DNA of 64,000 bases from assembly GCF_000505545.1 (NCBI RefSeq), contig NZ_AYTB01000008.1, positions 310,001-374,000 of the forward strand. The letters run 5' to 3'. A program made the translations under genes and the position numbers. The notes beneath the pieces are model-generated. The model did no database searches and had not been told where the DNA came from. It worked only from the letters and a program-made list of their open reading frames with translations. Shown one piece after another: positions 53,857 to 62,907 of the stretch. The stretch's first letter is position 1. Each line of letters begins with the position of its first letter. The stretch is from Kurthia huakuii LAM0618 (GTDB lineage Bacteria > Bacillota > Bacilli > Bacillales_A > Planococcaceae).

Positions 53857-54453
53857 TTACATTCTTTCTAGTGCCGCAATAATCGCCTCATAATAGCTTT
53901 GTGGATGAGGTACAAGTTGTGGACGTAGAAGCGTGTGCCGCTCGCCTGTATGCACGTCGCACAGCGGGACTTCTTCGCGCTCGCCGGCGATTAATGCCGC
54001 AAAATCTTGTAGTTTACACGTCATTAATGCGGCAACTTCCTCTTGCTGTAACGTAAATGTTAATGGTTCGCGGACGCGATATGCATAACAACGCGCCCAT
54101 TCACGATCTAAAATAGCCGGCGTTAGCACAATATTTGAGAGTGTCCCAAGTGGCTCTAAGTCGTCAAATGACACATGAACCCCTAATTCTTCGGCGATTT
54201 CTCGCACGCCATCCGCTGGCGTTTCAGTCGCTAATAAATGCCCTGCCGCTGTAATATCATAGCGTAGCGCATAGTCTTTTTTATCGGCGCTTCGCAGTTG
54301 AATATAGACGAGACGTTCGCCGTGCTCATCTTGAATAAACCAACAATGAAACGTTTCATGAAACAGTCCGGCCGCGTGAATATGATCACGCGACGCCACA
54401 CCTACGCGTTCGTCTTGGTCATTAAATACGGCTAATTGTTCGATGTTACTCAC
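53857..54453 (-). CDS. Nudix hydrolase
   Basis: The Nudix helix is recognisable: GHLLATETPADGVREIAEELGV, containing REIAEELG with the metal-binding glutamates. The N-terminus (QLAVFNDQDERVGVASRDHIH) and HCWFIQDEHGERLVYIQLRS resemble the isopentenyl-diphosphate-isomerase-like Nudix subgroup. The start is uncertain. GTG 54453 (198 residues) is seven bases past the topB stop with AGGAG very close; the frame also opens at TTG 54471. It is downstream of topB on the same transcript. The substrate is unknown. Confidence 0.8.
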   Translation of the reverse strand: MSNIEQLAVFNDQDERVGVASRDHIHAAGLFHETFHCWFIQDEHGERLVYIQLRSADKKDYALRYDITAAGHLLATETPADGVREIAEELGVHVSFDDLEPLGTLSNIVLTPAILDREWARCYAYRVREPLTFTLQQEEVAALMTCKLQDFAALIAGEREEVPLCDVHTGERHTLLRPQLVPHPQSYYEAIIAALERM

Positions 54454-54457
54454 GCTC

Positions 54458-56593
54458 CTAATTGTCCGCAAACGCGAACGTTACTTTATTGTTTTCTAAC
54501 ACGAGTTTTGCGTTAAATGGATTGCCTTTTTTTGATTTAAAACCTTTTAATACAGCTGTTTCACCATTTGTGACTAAATCGCGCAGCTGCTTCGGTGAAA
54601 TTTTCTTTTGCGCAATGATTTTCGACACCGTCCATTTACAACCCCCTTTATAATTCGTACAGCCATAAAATGACTTATGTTCAATCAACTGACCAGCGTG
54701 GCAAGCAGGACATGCGACAATCGGCGTCGTTGATGCGACCGGTGTTGCCGCTTCCTTCGCTTCGGTTAAATCGGTGCGTTCAATCATTTGTGGTGTCGTA
54801 TCGATTAAATGGCGTAAAAATTTTTCAACGCTCGCAAAAAAGGCTTCCTGCGTCCCGGTACCATTCCCAATCTTTCGCAAATACGTTTCCCATTTTGCGG
54901 TCATCGTTGGACTCGCTAAAAGTGAACCAGCAATCACTTGACATAATACGCGGCCTTTTGGCGTCAACGACACGATGTTTTTCGTCACATGAATATAGTC
55001 ATGACGTTTAATCGTTTCGATAATCCCGGCGCGCGTCGCTTCGGTGCCGATGCCCTCTACTTCTTTTAAAATATCGCTCTCAGCCTCATCATCGACAAGC
55101 TTACCACATGTTTTCATCATTTGAATCAGCTGTCCTTCCGTAAACGGTTTTGGCGGCTTTGTTTCGCCTTCATGAACATGAATGCGTGCGCGCACAGCAT
55201 CGCCTTGTTCAACAAACGGCAATATTGTTGGCGCCTTATCCTCTTTTTTCTGAGGCCATAATTGTTCAAAGCCACGCTCTTTTTCCACTTTACCGACCGA
55301 ATAAAACGCCAGCTCGTTTACGATCGTTTCAATCGTCGTTTCCTCATAAACGTAGTCGCGGTGAAACATCGCAAGTGTCGTGCGCATAATTTCAACATAC
55401 AGCCGTTTTTCGACATCGCTAAGCTTTGAGAGCTTCGCGCGTGTTGGCACGGTTTTCGTCGGAATAATCGCATAGTGCTCCTCGACTTTCGAGGCATCGA
55501 CATAACGCTTTGATGGCGCGAGTGATGCCGGTTCAAACTCCACATTCATCAAGCCTTGAAATGCCGGAAGCGATGCGCGTAAATAATCAAATTCCGCCGG
55601 CGTAATAAATTGACAATCGGAGCGCGGATACGACACAAGTTTTTTCTCATACAATTTTTGTACCGTTTCAAGCACCATCTTCGGACTAAACTTCCACAAG
55701 CGGTTGGCCTTTTGTTGAAGCGTTGATAACGAATGAAGTTTCGGCGGTAGACGGCGCTTCATTTTTTTCGTGACGTTTTGAATCGCGCCTGGTAACGTCG
55801 TATTTTCGGCGATGCCTGCTTGCGTTAACAATGCTAGTGCCTCGTCATACGTGTCTTTCTTTACCTTCGCTTTGCCACTATAATCACCAGCTGCTGCAGT
55901 GAAATTCCCAACAAGCTCATAAAACTTTTTCGGTTGAAAGGTTTCAATCGCGCGCTGTCGTTCATAAATCATATAGACGGTCGGTGATTGCACGCGGCCA
56001 ATCGACATCACTTCATTGAGCCCTTGTTGTTTTAATAATACCGTATATAAACGGCTCGCATTCATGCCGACAAGCCAATCGCTAATTTGACGCGTTTCTG
56101 CCTCGCGAAACATTCGTAAATCTTTGGCATTGTCTTGGAGCGCACGGAAACCCGCACGAATTTCATCAGCTTCGAGCGAGTTGATCCACAAGCGTTGAAT
56201 CGGCTTGTTGCGCACGCCGGCTTGTCGCAAAATGGAATAAAAAATATTCGAACCTTCGCGGTCAACGTCACATGCATTAATAATCATGTCGGCCGATTTT
56301 AATAGCTTTTTCACTTCTTGGAATTGTTCCCATTTGCCTTTTGCCACTTTGAATTCGTATTTTTCCGGAATCATCGGTAAGACGTCCAGCTTCCAGCGCT
56401 TCCATGCATGATCGTACTCAGCGGGTGCTTTTAATTCCACTAAATGGCCGATGCCCCACGTAATCGTCGCTCCTTTAGGAAACACTTCATTCGGCGCCAA
56501 TTCAATAAAATGTTTCGTTTTTTTAGCAATAGGAAACGCCTCAGCATACGCTTTTGCTTGCGATGGTTTTTCGGCTAAAATCACAATCGTCAT
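54458..56593 (-). CDS. topB: DNA topoisomerase III
   Basis: TopB is a type IA topoisomerase that decatenates DNA and unwinds negative supercoils. The Toprim acidic residues are E8 (LAEKPSQA) and D109/D111 (ACDVDREGSN). The catalytic tyrosine is Y322 in SYPRSDCQF. SIGRVQSPTVYMIYERQ is also conserved. A C-terminal zinc-ribbon-like segment (CPACHAGQLIEHKSFYGC) follows the core. At 711 residues it fits Bacillus TopB. Its ATG overlaps the upstream fusion gene's stop by four bases. Confidence 0.95.
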   Translation of the reverse strand: MTIVILAEKPSQAKAYAEAFPIAKKTKHFIELAPNEVFPKGATITWGIGHLVELKAPAEYDHAWKRWKLDVLPMIPEKYEFKVAKGKWEQFQEVKKLLKSADMIINACDVDREGSNIFYSILRQAGVRNKPIQRLWINSLEADEIRAGFRALQDNAKDLRMFREAETRQISDWLVGMNASRLYTVLLKQQGLNEVMSIGRVQSPTVYMIYERQRAIETFQPKKFYELVGNFTAAAGDYSGKAKVKKDTYDEALALLTQAGIAENTTLPGAIQNVTKKMKRRLPPKLHSLSTLQQKANRLWKFSPKMVLETVQKLYEKKLVSYPRSDCQFITPAEFDYLRASLPAFQGLMNVEFEPASLAPSKRYVDASKVEEHYAIIPTKTVPTRAKLSKLSDVEKRLYVEIMRTTLAMFHRDYVYEETTIETIVNELAFYSVGKVEKERGFEQLWPQKKEDKAPTILPFVEQGDAVRARIHVHEGETKPPKPFTEGQLIQMMKTCGKLVDDEAESDILKEVEGIGTEATRAGIIETIKRHDYIHVTKNIVSLTPKGRVLCQVIAGSLLASPTMTAKWETYLRKIGNGTGTQEAFFASVEKFLRHLIDTTPQMIERTDLTEAKEAATPVASTTPIVACPACHAGQLIEHKSFYGCTNYKGGCKWTVSKIIAQKKISPKQLRDLVTNGETAVLKGFKSKKGNPFNAKLVLENNKVTFAFADN

Positions 56594-57651
56594 ACGCGTC
56601 CCTCCCGCACATAAAAGACATTATCAACGTCCATCGCCGGGAATGCTTTTGGCAACGCGTCTTTCGCGATTTGTGTAAAACCATGGTTGGCATAAAATCG
56701 CTGTGCCGCTTTAAACACATCAATCGTCCCTAAATATAGTGGCCCGTCAATTTGTGCAGCAACAGCCGCTAACAAACGCTCGGCAATGCGATAAGGTTTG
56801 CCGCGATAGTTTTTTTGGACAAACATTTTTTTCAGCGCCATGCCACCGTCAAATGGTACCGCCGCAATCGTTCCAACAATGCGACCACCAATACGCGCAA
56901 TATAAAAACACCCACCTGCCGCGATATAATGCGTATCAATGTGGCGTAAATCAGGCTGGTCGTCAGCGGTGATGTTTACGCCAAACTCCTCCTGCTGAAT
57001 GCCAACAATATGGTCGATTACTTGCGCTGTAAATGGCATCGTAAACGGCTCAATCTGAATGCTCGGTGCTACCGCAAGCACGCCAAGCGCCATTAATTCA
57101 GCTGTTAGACGGCTCAGCGGCAAGCCAACAACGGTTAAATAATCGCCATCAATTTTTTCAACGAAAAAGGCACCCGCATTTTGAATGCCATAACCACCCG
57201 CTTTATCAAAGGGGTCGCCTGTCGCTACATACGCATCGATAAAGTCTTGACGTACTTCGCGAAATGTCACATGTGTTGTTTCAACAAACGTCACTACGTT
57301 ATTTTTTGTGACGATTGCGACAGCTGTCATGACGTCATGTGTGCGCCCACTTAAGCGCTGTAAATGGGCCGTTGCCTCGGCAATCGTTTGCGGCTTATGT
57401 AAGAGCTCGCCGTCTAGCACAACAATTGTATCGGAGCCGATGACAACCGCTTCTTGCGCCGTTTGAAAAACCGCTTGTGCTTTTAATAATGCCACATCAC
57501 GCACATATTGCTCAGCGCTCTGAAATGGTACGCTCGTCTCTTCAACATCGGCTTGTTGCACGTTAAATGGTATGCCAAGCTCCGCAAACAATTCGCGGCG
57601 GCGTGGTGACTTCGACGCTAACATAAATGATGCTGTTGTGTGAAAATTCAT
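56590..57651 (-). CDS. Maf nucleotide pyrophosphatase fused to a GNAT acetyltransferase domain
   Basis: Residues 1-190 are a complete Maf domain: LASKSPRRRELFAELGI, the catalytic D74 in IGSDTIVV, SGRTHDVMTAV and FDKAGGYGIQNAG. Maf proteins hydrolyse non-canonical or modified nucleotides. Residues 197-353 are a GNAT-like domain (VDHI-type N-term, FYIARIGGRIVGTIAAVPF, MFVQKNYRGKPYRIAERLL, AAQRFYANHGF). The acetyl-CoA loop is slightly unusual (RGKPYRIA). Stand-alone Maf is about 190 residues, so this is a genuine in-frame fusion. It overlaps topB by four bases. Confidence 0.88.
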   Translation of the reverse strand: MNFHTTASFMLASKSPRRRELFAELGIPFNVQQADVEETSVPFQSAEQYVRDVALLKAQAVFQTAQEAVVIGSDTIVVLDGELLHKPQTIAEATAHLQRLSGRTHDVMTAVAIVTKNNVVTFVETTHVTFREVRQDFIDAYVATGDPFDKAGGYGIQNAGAFFVEKIDGDYLTVVGLPLSRLTAELMALGVLAVAPSIQIEPFTMPFTAQVIDHIVGIQQEEFGVNITADDQPDLRHIDTHYIAAGGCFYIARIGGRIVGTIAAVPFDGGMALKKMFVQKNYRGKPYRIAERLLAAVAAQIDGPLYLGTIDVFKAAQRFYANHGFTQIAKDALPKAFPAMDVDNVFYVREGRV

Positions 57652-57765
57652 AAAATCCCTCGCATTCTATCTAGTACATTTAGTGTAACATTCACTACTA
57701 CTTTACAAAAGGCAGAGCAATCAAGTATGTTTATGTATACACTACGTATAAAGGGGCTTTTAATC

Positions 57766-58164
57766 ATGAACAAAGAACAATTAATGGCAGCAGCACGCGA
57801 CGTGTTGAAAAATTCGTATAGCCCATATTCAAACTTCCCGGTTGGCGCGGCGCTATTGCTCACAGACGGTACGGTCATTACCGGCGTCAACGTTGAAAAT
57901 GTATCGTTTGGTGCGACAAACTGTGCGGAGCGGACGGCCATTTTTACGGCGCTCACGCAAGGCTATAAAAAGGGTGATTTCGTGGCAATTGCTGTAGCTG
58001 GTGACACCGAAGATTTCCTACCACCTTGCAGCATTTGCCGCCAAGTGATGGCCGAATTTTTCATGCCGAATATGCCGGTTTATTTAACAAATCGTGCCGG
58101 TACTATTAAAGAACTCGCGCTAAAAGAATTAGTACCATTTGCTTTTACCGAACTTGATATGTAA
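57766..58164 (+). CDS. cdd: Cytidine deaminase
   Basis: Cdd deaminates cytidine and deoxycytidine in pyrimidine salvage. The zinc site is C53/E55 in NCAERTAIF plus the PPCSICRQV pair, the three-cysteine tetrameric form. YSPYSNFPVGAAL is the substrate-binding start. At 132 residues it is normal. ATG 57766 follows AAAGGGG; the upstream extension to 57640 overlaps the Maf-GNAT gene start and is not coding. It is a single-gene unit with a terminator. Confidence 0.95.
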   Translation: MNKEQLMAAARDVLKNSYSPYSNFPVGAALLLTDGTVITGVNVENVSFGATNCAERTAIFTALTQGYKKGDFVAIAVAGDTEDFLPPCSICRQVMAEFFMPNMPVYLTNRAGTIKELALKELVPFAFTELDM

Positions 58165-58202
58165 AAAAAAAGCAGGAGTCGCACGCGATTCCTGCTTTTT
58201 TA
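58163..58202. terminator. Bidirectional terminator after cdd
   Basis: AGCAGGAGTCGC pairs with GCGATTCCTGCT, with A and T runs on both sides. It ends cdd and the convergent small membrane protein gene. Confidence 0.92.
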
Positions 58203-58206
58203 GATG

Positions 58207-58383
58207 CTATTTTTTTCGTGTGGCATACCATTTTAGCATGACATACCAGCCACCAACAAAGATGACCAGACCAACAATCGTTGGACCAAAGACGACACGG
58301 CCAACGATTAAATAACTCGCAATCAGCATAACGACAAGCCATGCTAACGCAAAAAACAGCACAAATTGCCATGGGATTTTCAT
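58207..58383 (-). CDS. 58-residue membrane protein
   Basis: Two hydrophobic spans are separated by a short basic turn: WQFVLFFALAWLVVMLIASY, then FGPTIVGLVIFVGGWYVML, and a basic end KWYATRKK. ATG 58383 is one base after the GNAT stop and has GGAAGGGG upstream, so it is translated from the same message. The longer frame from 58473 lies in the GNAT gene. No function is recognised. Confidence 0.7.
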   Translation of the reverse strand: MKIPWQFVLFFALAWLVVMLIASYLIVGRVVFGPTIVGLVIFVGGWYVMLKWYATRKK

Positions 58384-58384
58384 G

Positions 58385-58921
58385 TTACGACCGTTCCCCT
58401 TCCAATAATGCATACACCGCGTGATCGACGAAATGGTCATATAACCACTCCGCGTCACGCGCGATTCCTTCATTTGTGAATCCTAGGCGTTCAGGAATGG
58501 CGCGACTCCCTTTATTAGAAACGGCAGCGCGGATTTCAATGCGATGGAGCTTCACTGTATCAAATAAATAATCGACTAATCGTGCAACGCTACGCGTCAT
58601 AATCCCTTGATGCTGAAAATCTTCAGCGAGCCAATAACCAATCGATGTCGAACGGTTTTCACGATTAATATCATGTATCCCAACCGTACCGACAACATGA
58701 CCATCATATACAATCGCCATGTTGACGATGCCTGAAACCGCAAATTGCTTTTCAGTAAACGCGATATACTGTTGCGTATCTAAAATCGTTACAGTGCCAT
58801 CTACCCACGGCAACCATTGGCGTAAATACGCGCGATGTTGTGTAATCGCCGCAAACATTTCTTCGGCATGCACGTCGCTTAATTGTTGTAATGTAAGTCG
58901 TTCATCTAACTGCCACTCCAT
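58385..58921 (-). CDS. RimJ/RimL-type GNAT acetyltransferase
   Basis: The fold of ribosomal-protein N-acetyltransferases is clear: LRQWLPWVDGT near the start, MAIVYDGHVVGTVGIHDIN, then IGYWLAEDFQHQGIMTRSVARLVDYLF with the acetyl-CoA loop. HRIEIRAAVSNKGSRAIPERLGF follows. At 178 residues it is typical of YdaF-like proteins. It is followed by a 58-residue membrane protein. The substrate could be a protein N-terminus or a small molecule. Confidence 0.88.
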   Translation of the reverse strand: MEWQLDERLTLQQLSDVHAEEMFAAITQHRAYLRQWLPWVDGTVTILDTQQYIAFTEKQFAVSGIVNMAIVYDGHVVGTVGIHDINRENRSTSIGYWLAEDFQHQGIMTRSVARLVDYLFDTVKLHRIEIRAAVSNKGSRAIPERLGFTNEGIARDAEWLYDHFVDHAVYALLEGERS

Positions 58922-58951
58922 CTAAACCTCCACCTTTCACCTACTCGCTTA

Positions 58952-60403
58952 TTATAACATGTCCGGTTCTCGAGTAGCGGCAATGACAAGGCTCGCACCA
59001 ATGAGCACGATGGCAATGACATAAAATTGTGCCGATAGTGTGAGTGGTAGCAATGCTAAACCAGAAGACCCGACAACCGTTCCGAGTGAGAAGAACGCAT
59101 AAAAATAACCATAAGCGCGTCCCCTTGTCTGCGTTGTTGTTGCTTCAACAAGCATACGATTCATCGCTGGGAACAACAGCGCAAACCCAACGCCATATAG
59201 CGCAAGCACCGCGTAAAGGAACATTTGTGAATCGGTAATGCTAATAAGCGCCTGACTAACGCCGATACACGCAAGCCCGGCAACCATTAGCCATTTTGCT
59301 TGCAAGCGGTCAAATAAATAACGGGTTGGTAAAACAAATAATAACACCACAACGATGCCAAACATGCTCATCAATGTGCCACTTAAGCGCGATTCATAGC
59401 CTAATAATTCAATGCGAATCGGCAACAAATACGCGAGCGCTCCTTGTGACATCATCAATAAAAAGGCGGCCATAAAGGCGCGTAATACCCCGCCATTCCA
59501 TTTAAACACTTCTTGCTCTTTTGCTTGTTGTTTTTTCGATGTGACACGTAAAAATAGCAGCGATATCGCGACAATGGCCCCGATTAAGGCGACCGTCCCA
59601 AGCACAAAAGGTACCGAGGTGCGCGTCGCGACAATACCGCTATACGCCGGCCCTAAAATGGCGGCAATCCCGACAAAGGCTCCGGTTAACGCCGATTGGC
59701 TACCTTGCGTTTGACGCGCCGTTTGATTGGCAACTAACGTAAAGGCGGCAGGCGTAATCAGACCAGCGACAAAACCATGAACCGCGCGCAATACTAGCAA
59801 CGTCGCCTCGGAATCAATCCATTGATAAGCGACAAGTGATATGGCGGTCAAACTGAGGCCGACAATCGTAATTCGCTTAGCTCCTAGTCGGTCGGTAAAA
59901 ATTCCCGACGTCATATTGCCGAACATATTTGTAAATGAATACATGCCGACAACAAGCCCAGCGACCATTGTAGAGGCTCCGAGCGAGAGCGCAAACGTAC
60001 TCATAACCGGCAATTGCGCAAATAAATCTAAAAACGTAAAGAAGATGGCACCATATAACAACCAAATTTGTTTAAATGGCTGCGGTTTATAACGCTGTGC
60101 TGCTCGTTTTATGTAGCGATCAAATACAAAATTCCCTAGTGGAATAAAGGCGACGAGTACGGCAACAATCGAATAAACAATCGGCCATTGTAACCTTAGC
60201 TGTGCCCATGCAATCGACGCGATATAGACGATAAAAATGACACCATGCAAACTTCCCATAATCGTTACAGCAAGTGGCAAGCCTGCAAAATATTTTAGCG
60301 GCATCGCGATTCCTAATAAAATTAATAACGACAGGCCATCTAAAATGCCCATCGTCCGTAAAAATGTCACAGCTTTTGAGTGCAAAACATTCCCTTCTTC
60401 CAT
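58952..60403 (-). CDS. MFS transporter with an N-terminal DUF3817 (YdzA-like) domain
   Basis: Residues 9-95 match the small DUF3817 membrane family: RTMGILDGLSLLILLGIAMP, LKYFAGLPLAV, then IPLGNFVFDRYIKR. Residues 108-483 are a twelve-helix MFS transporter with SGIFTDRLGAKRITIVGLSL as motif A. DUF3817 proteins are normally free-standing at about 95 residues, so this is a fusion with about 15 helices. The start is uncertain: ATG 60403, or TTG 60388 with GAAGAAGGGA upstream. The substrate is unknown. Confidence 0.85.
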   Translation of the reverse strand: MEEGNVLHSKAVTFLRTMGILDGLSLLILLGIAMPLKYFAGLPLAVTIMGSLHGVIFIVYIASIAWAQLRLQWPIVYSIVAVLVAFIPLGNFVFDRYIKRAAQRYKPQPFKQIWLLYGAIFFTFLDLFAQLPVMSTFALSLGASTMVAGLVVGMYSFTNMFGNMTSGIFTDRLGAKRITIVGLSLTAISLVAYQWIDSEATLLVLRAVHGFVAGLITPAAFTLVANQTARQTQGSQSALTGAFVGIAAILGPAYSGIVATRTSVPFVLGTVALIGAIVAISLLFLRVTSKKQQAKEQEVFKWNGGVLRAFMAAFLLMMSQGALAYLLPIRIELLGYESRLSGTLMSMFGIVVVLLFVLPTRYLFDRLQAKWLMVAGLACIGVSQALISITDSQMFLYAVLALYGVGFALLFPAMNRMLVEATTTQTRGRAYGYFYAFFSLGTVVGSSGLALLPLTLSAQFYVIAIVLIGASLVIAATREPDML

Positions 60404-60487
60404 TAAACATTATTTCCATTGCTTCAAATTATACCGTATTCACATCCTTTTTTTCCTCCATTGTGCTCACCGTTTGTGACGGAATTT

Positions 60488-60516
60488 AAAAAACGACTCA
60501 GAATAATCCGAGTCGT
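60488..60516 (-). terminator. thiW terminator
   Basis: ACGACTCGGATTATTCTGAGTCGT forms the stem-loop across two parts, followed by TTTTT on the minus strand. Confidence 0.88.
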
Positions 60517-60523
60517 CATCGCT

Positions 60524-61003
60524 TTAACGTAAGGCAATGTAGCGTGTTGGCAATGCTTTTAACATCGCTACAGCGAGTACAGCACCTGTCACAGTCGACA
60601 ATAAAAAAGATGGCATGAAGAACAATGCCGAGGCAGCCGGTGCGTTCATCACAACGATACTATACGGTACTGCTACGAGCGAGGCAATCACACCCGTCCC
60701 GATGACTTCACCGGCAATCGCAAACCCGCGTTTTTTCGTCCATTGGAATAATAGCGCGGCGACGACCGCACCAATCACACTGCCTGGAATCGCCAACAAT
60801 GTCCCAGTGCCGATGAATAGTCGGATGACCGACGTAATAACAGCCTGGATAATCGCTGGTATTGGTCCAAGTGTTACGGTACAAATAATCGTCATCATAT
60901 GTTGAATGGGAGCGATTTTTGCGACACCAACCGGGATGCTGACGACGCTTGCCCCAATGACACAAATCGCAATATACATCGCTAGTAACGTCATTTTTCT
61001 CAT
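60524..61003 (-). CDS. thiW: Thiamine-precursor ECF transporter S component ThiW
   Basis: This is a small integral membrane protein of 159 residues with five or six helices. It matches the ThiW family in PVGVAKIAPIQHMMTIICTV and GPIPAIIQAVITSVIRL, followed by GTLLAIPGS. It is the substrate-binding subunit of an energy-coupling-factor importer, probably for the thiazole precursor, using shared EcfA/EcfT proteins encoded elsewhere. ATG 61003 is chosen; the upstream extension runs into the riboswitch terminator. The TPP riboswitch before it supports the assignment. Confidence 0.93.
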   Translation of the reverse strand: MRKMTLLAMYIAICVIGASVVSIPVGVAKIAPIQHMMTIICTVTLGPIPAIIQAVITSVIRLFIGTGTLLAIPGSVIGAVVAALLFQWTKKRGFAIAGEVIGTGVIASLVAVPYSIVVMNAPAASALFFMPSFLLSTVTGAVLAVAMLKALPTRYIALR

Positions 61004-61008
61004 AATAG

Positions 61009-61064
61009 AAAAGACCCTTCTCTCTATCGCTGGTTCGATTGCCAAAAGATAGAGAGCAAGGCCC
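61009..61064 (-). terminator. Riboswitch-controlled terminator before thiW
   Basis: On the minus strand GGGCCTTGCTCTCTATC pairs with GATAGAGAGAAGGGTC, followed by TTTTC. The 3' arm contains GAAGGG, the probable thiW ribosome binding site, so the same hairpin could also block translation. Confidence 0.85.
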
Positions 61065-61079
61065 TAATCATCGGTGTTT

Positions 61080-61173
61080 ATCGCTTCCCTCCGCTAGTGC
61101 AAACTAGATCAGGTTTCAAGGATTAAGCCGCTTTAGCGCTCTCTCAGTCAGTCACACTGACACTCCTAGCAAT
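61080..61173 (-). promoter_or_regulatory. TPP riboswitch (thi box) aptamer
   Basis: The minus-strand RNA contains the thi-box elements CTGAGAGAG and CTTGAAACCTGATCTAG, followed by GCGGAGGGAAGCG. The closing P1 stem is AUUGCU with AGCGAU. When thiamine pyrophosphate binds, the following terminator should form and shut off thiW. Confidence 0.95.
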
Positions 61174-61197
61174 CGTTACCGTTACTGTATCATAATT

Positions 61198-62907
61198 TTA
61201 GTCAAATGGGTAATCCAAATCGTACAATGTGCGATATCTTGCGTCGTCTGCTAACAACTGTTCATGCGAACCTTGCACGCGCACTTGGCCGTTTTCTAGC
61301 ATATAAATCGTATCCATATGTGCCATTGCCGCCAAGTGATGCGTAATCCATACGACCGTTTTATCACCGAGCACATCAAACATTGTCTCAATCAATGCCT
61401 GCTCGGTCACGGGGTCTAGGCCAACAGTCGGTTCATCTAATAACACAATCGGCGTGTGCTGTAATAAAATACGCGCAAGTGCGATACGCTGACGTTCACC
61501 GCCAGAAAAACGTGTACCAAGCTCCTCAACACGCGTTTCATAACCATGTGGTAACGCTTCAATCATGTCATGCAATTGTACTTTTTTCGCCGCTTCAATG
61601 ACCTCATCATCACTCGCCGCAACATTTCCAAGACGAATATTGTTCATGACCGTCGTATCAAATAAATACGGCTTCTGTTCTAAAACGGCGATGAGTTGTG
61701 GCATGTCGTCGCGTAGCGTATGCGTAGGAACACCATTAATCGTCACCGTACCAGCAGTCGGCTCGTACGCCCCAAGTAGCAACTTGCCAAGCGTACTTTT
61801 ACCGGTACCGGTTTTTCCTAAAATCGCCACCTTTTGACCCGGTGCCCACGTCATCGACACATCGCGTAGCACGGTCGTTTTATCATAGTGAAAAGCGACA
61901 TGTGATAGATCAACCGTATAAGGTCCAACAGGCAATGTAACGGCGGCTTGTGCAGCTTCACTTTGTTCCTCAACTTCGATAAGACGTGCAAATGACGTGT
62001 CATAGCTTGGCAAATGACTAATCGCATCACTAAGCGGCATAAATGCTTCAATCAACGGTAGCGCAACGAGCACAAAGGCGGCAATCCACATTGGATGAAA
62101 GACAGCTGTTTGTGCCATATCGCTCGCAAACGCCACGAGCATAATAACCGACGCAGCGGCGACGACTTGAAAAACAATCGAACGGCGGCGGCTTGCGGCA
62201 TCAATTTTCGCTTCCAATGCGTCATAACGCGTGGCAATTTGTTGTTTTGCGGCAATCATGTCGTCAGCGCGACCACTTAATTTCCAATCCGTTGCCCCCA
62301 TCACCGCATCCGTTAAGTCATTATAAAGTTCAGCACGCACCGTTTTCATATCGAGCATATGTTGTCGATTGCGTTTTAATGACACATACGGCAACACAAA
62401 CACGAGTATGCCAAACAACAAGGCTAACACCAAGGCATACGGAATGCTAAAGACGCCAAGTGCGATAATCGCGATGCCATATAATAAGAGCGCAAACAAT
62501 GCTGGGAAAATCGTTTTTAAATAAAAGTTTTGCAAATGCTCTAAATCATCGGCTAATAACCCTAATAAATCGCCGATTGCATAACGTTCTTTTAAGACGA
62601 GCGCCTGCGTTTCCAAACGTTGAAATAACCGCACACGCATTTTTGATAACACTGCTAACACAAATGAATGACTAGCGAGCTGCTGTAAATAATTAAGCAC
62701 TGGACGCGAAATCCCAAATGCACGTACTAAAACGATTGGTACATAGACGAGTAAAATATTTTCAGGTCGCAATGATGATTTTGAAATTAAGTAACCCGAT
62801 GTAAACATGAGTGCACATGCGGCAATCAATGCACCCACACCGAAAAGAATCGTCAACGTAAGCAGACCTTTATGCGCTTTTACATAGGGCTTAATCCAAT
62901 TGTTCAT
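61198..62907 (-). CDS. cydC: Cytochrome bd biogenesis ABC exporter subunit CydC
   Basis: CydC is half of the heterodimeric CydDC exporter, which is needed to assemble cytochrome bd oxidase. Six N-terminal helices (LTILFGVGALIAACALMFTSG onwards) precede an ATPase domain with ILGKTGTGKST (Walker A), RFSGGERQRIALARI (signature) and IVLLDEPTVGLD (Walker B). ATG 62907 (569 residues, MNNWIKPYV) follows AAGGAGGAAAACGTC. It overlaps the cydD 3' end by 17 bp. Confidence 0.92.
   Translation of the reverse strand: MNNWIKPYVKAHKGLLTLTILFGVGALIAACALMFTSGYLISKSSLRPENILLVYVPIVLVRAFGISRPVLNYLQQLASHSFVLAVLSKMRVRLFQRLETQALVLKERYAIGDLLGLLADDLEHLQNFYLKTIFPALFALLLYGIAIIALGVFSIPYALVLALLFGILVFVLPYVSLKRNRQHMLDMKTVRAELYNDLTDAVMGATDWKLSGRADDMIAAKQQIATRYDALEAKIDAASRRRSIVFQVVAAASVIMLVAFASDMAQTAVFHPMWIAAFVLVALPLIEAFMPLSDAISHLPSYDTSFARLIEVEEQSEAAQAAVTLPVGPYTVDLSHVAFHYDKTTVLRDVSMTWAPGQKVAILGKTGTGKSTLGKLLLGAYEPTAGTVTINGVPTHTLRDDMPQLIAVLEQKPYLFDTTVMNNIRLGNVAASDDEVIEAAKKVQLHDMIEALPHGYETRVEELGTRFSGGERQRIALARILLQHTPIVLLDEPTVGLDPVTEQALIETMFDVLGDKTVVWITHHLAAMAHMDTIYMLENGQVRVQGSHEQLLADDARYRTLYDLDYPFD

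Noticed and set aside
57640-57765. N-terminal extension of cytidine deaminase
   Set aside because: The conserved protein begins at MNKEQLM with AAAGGGG upstream; the extension overlaps the divergent gene start.
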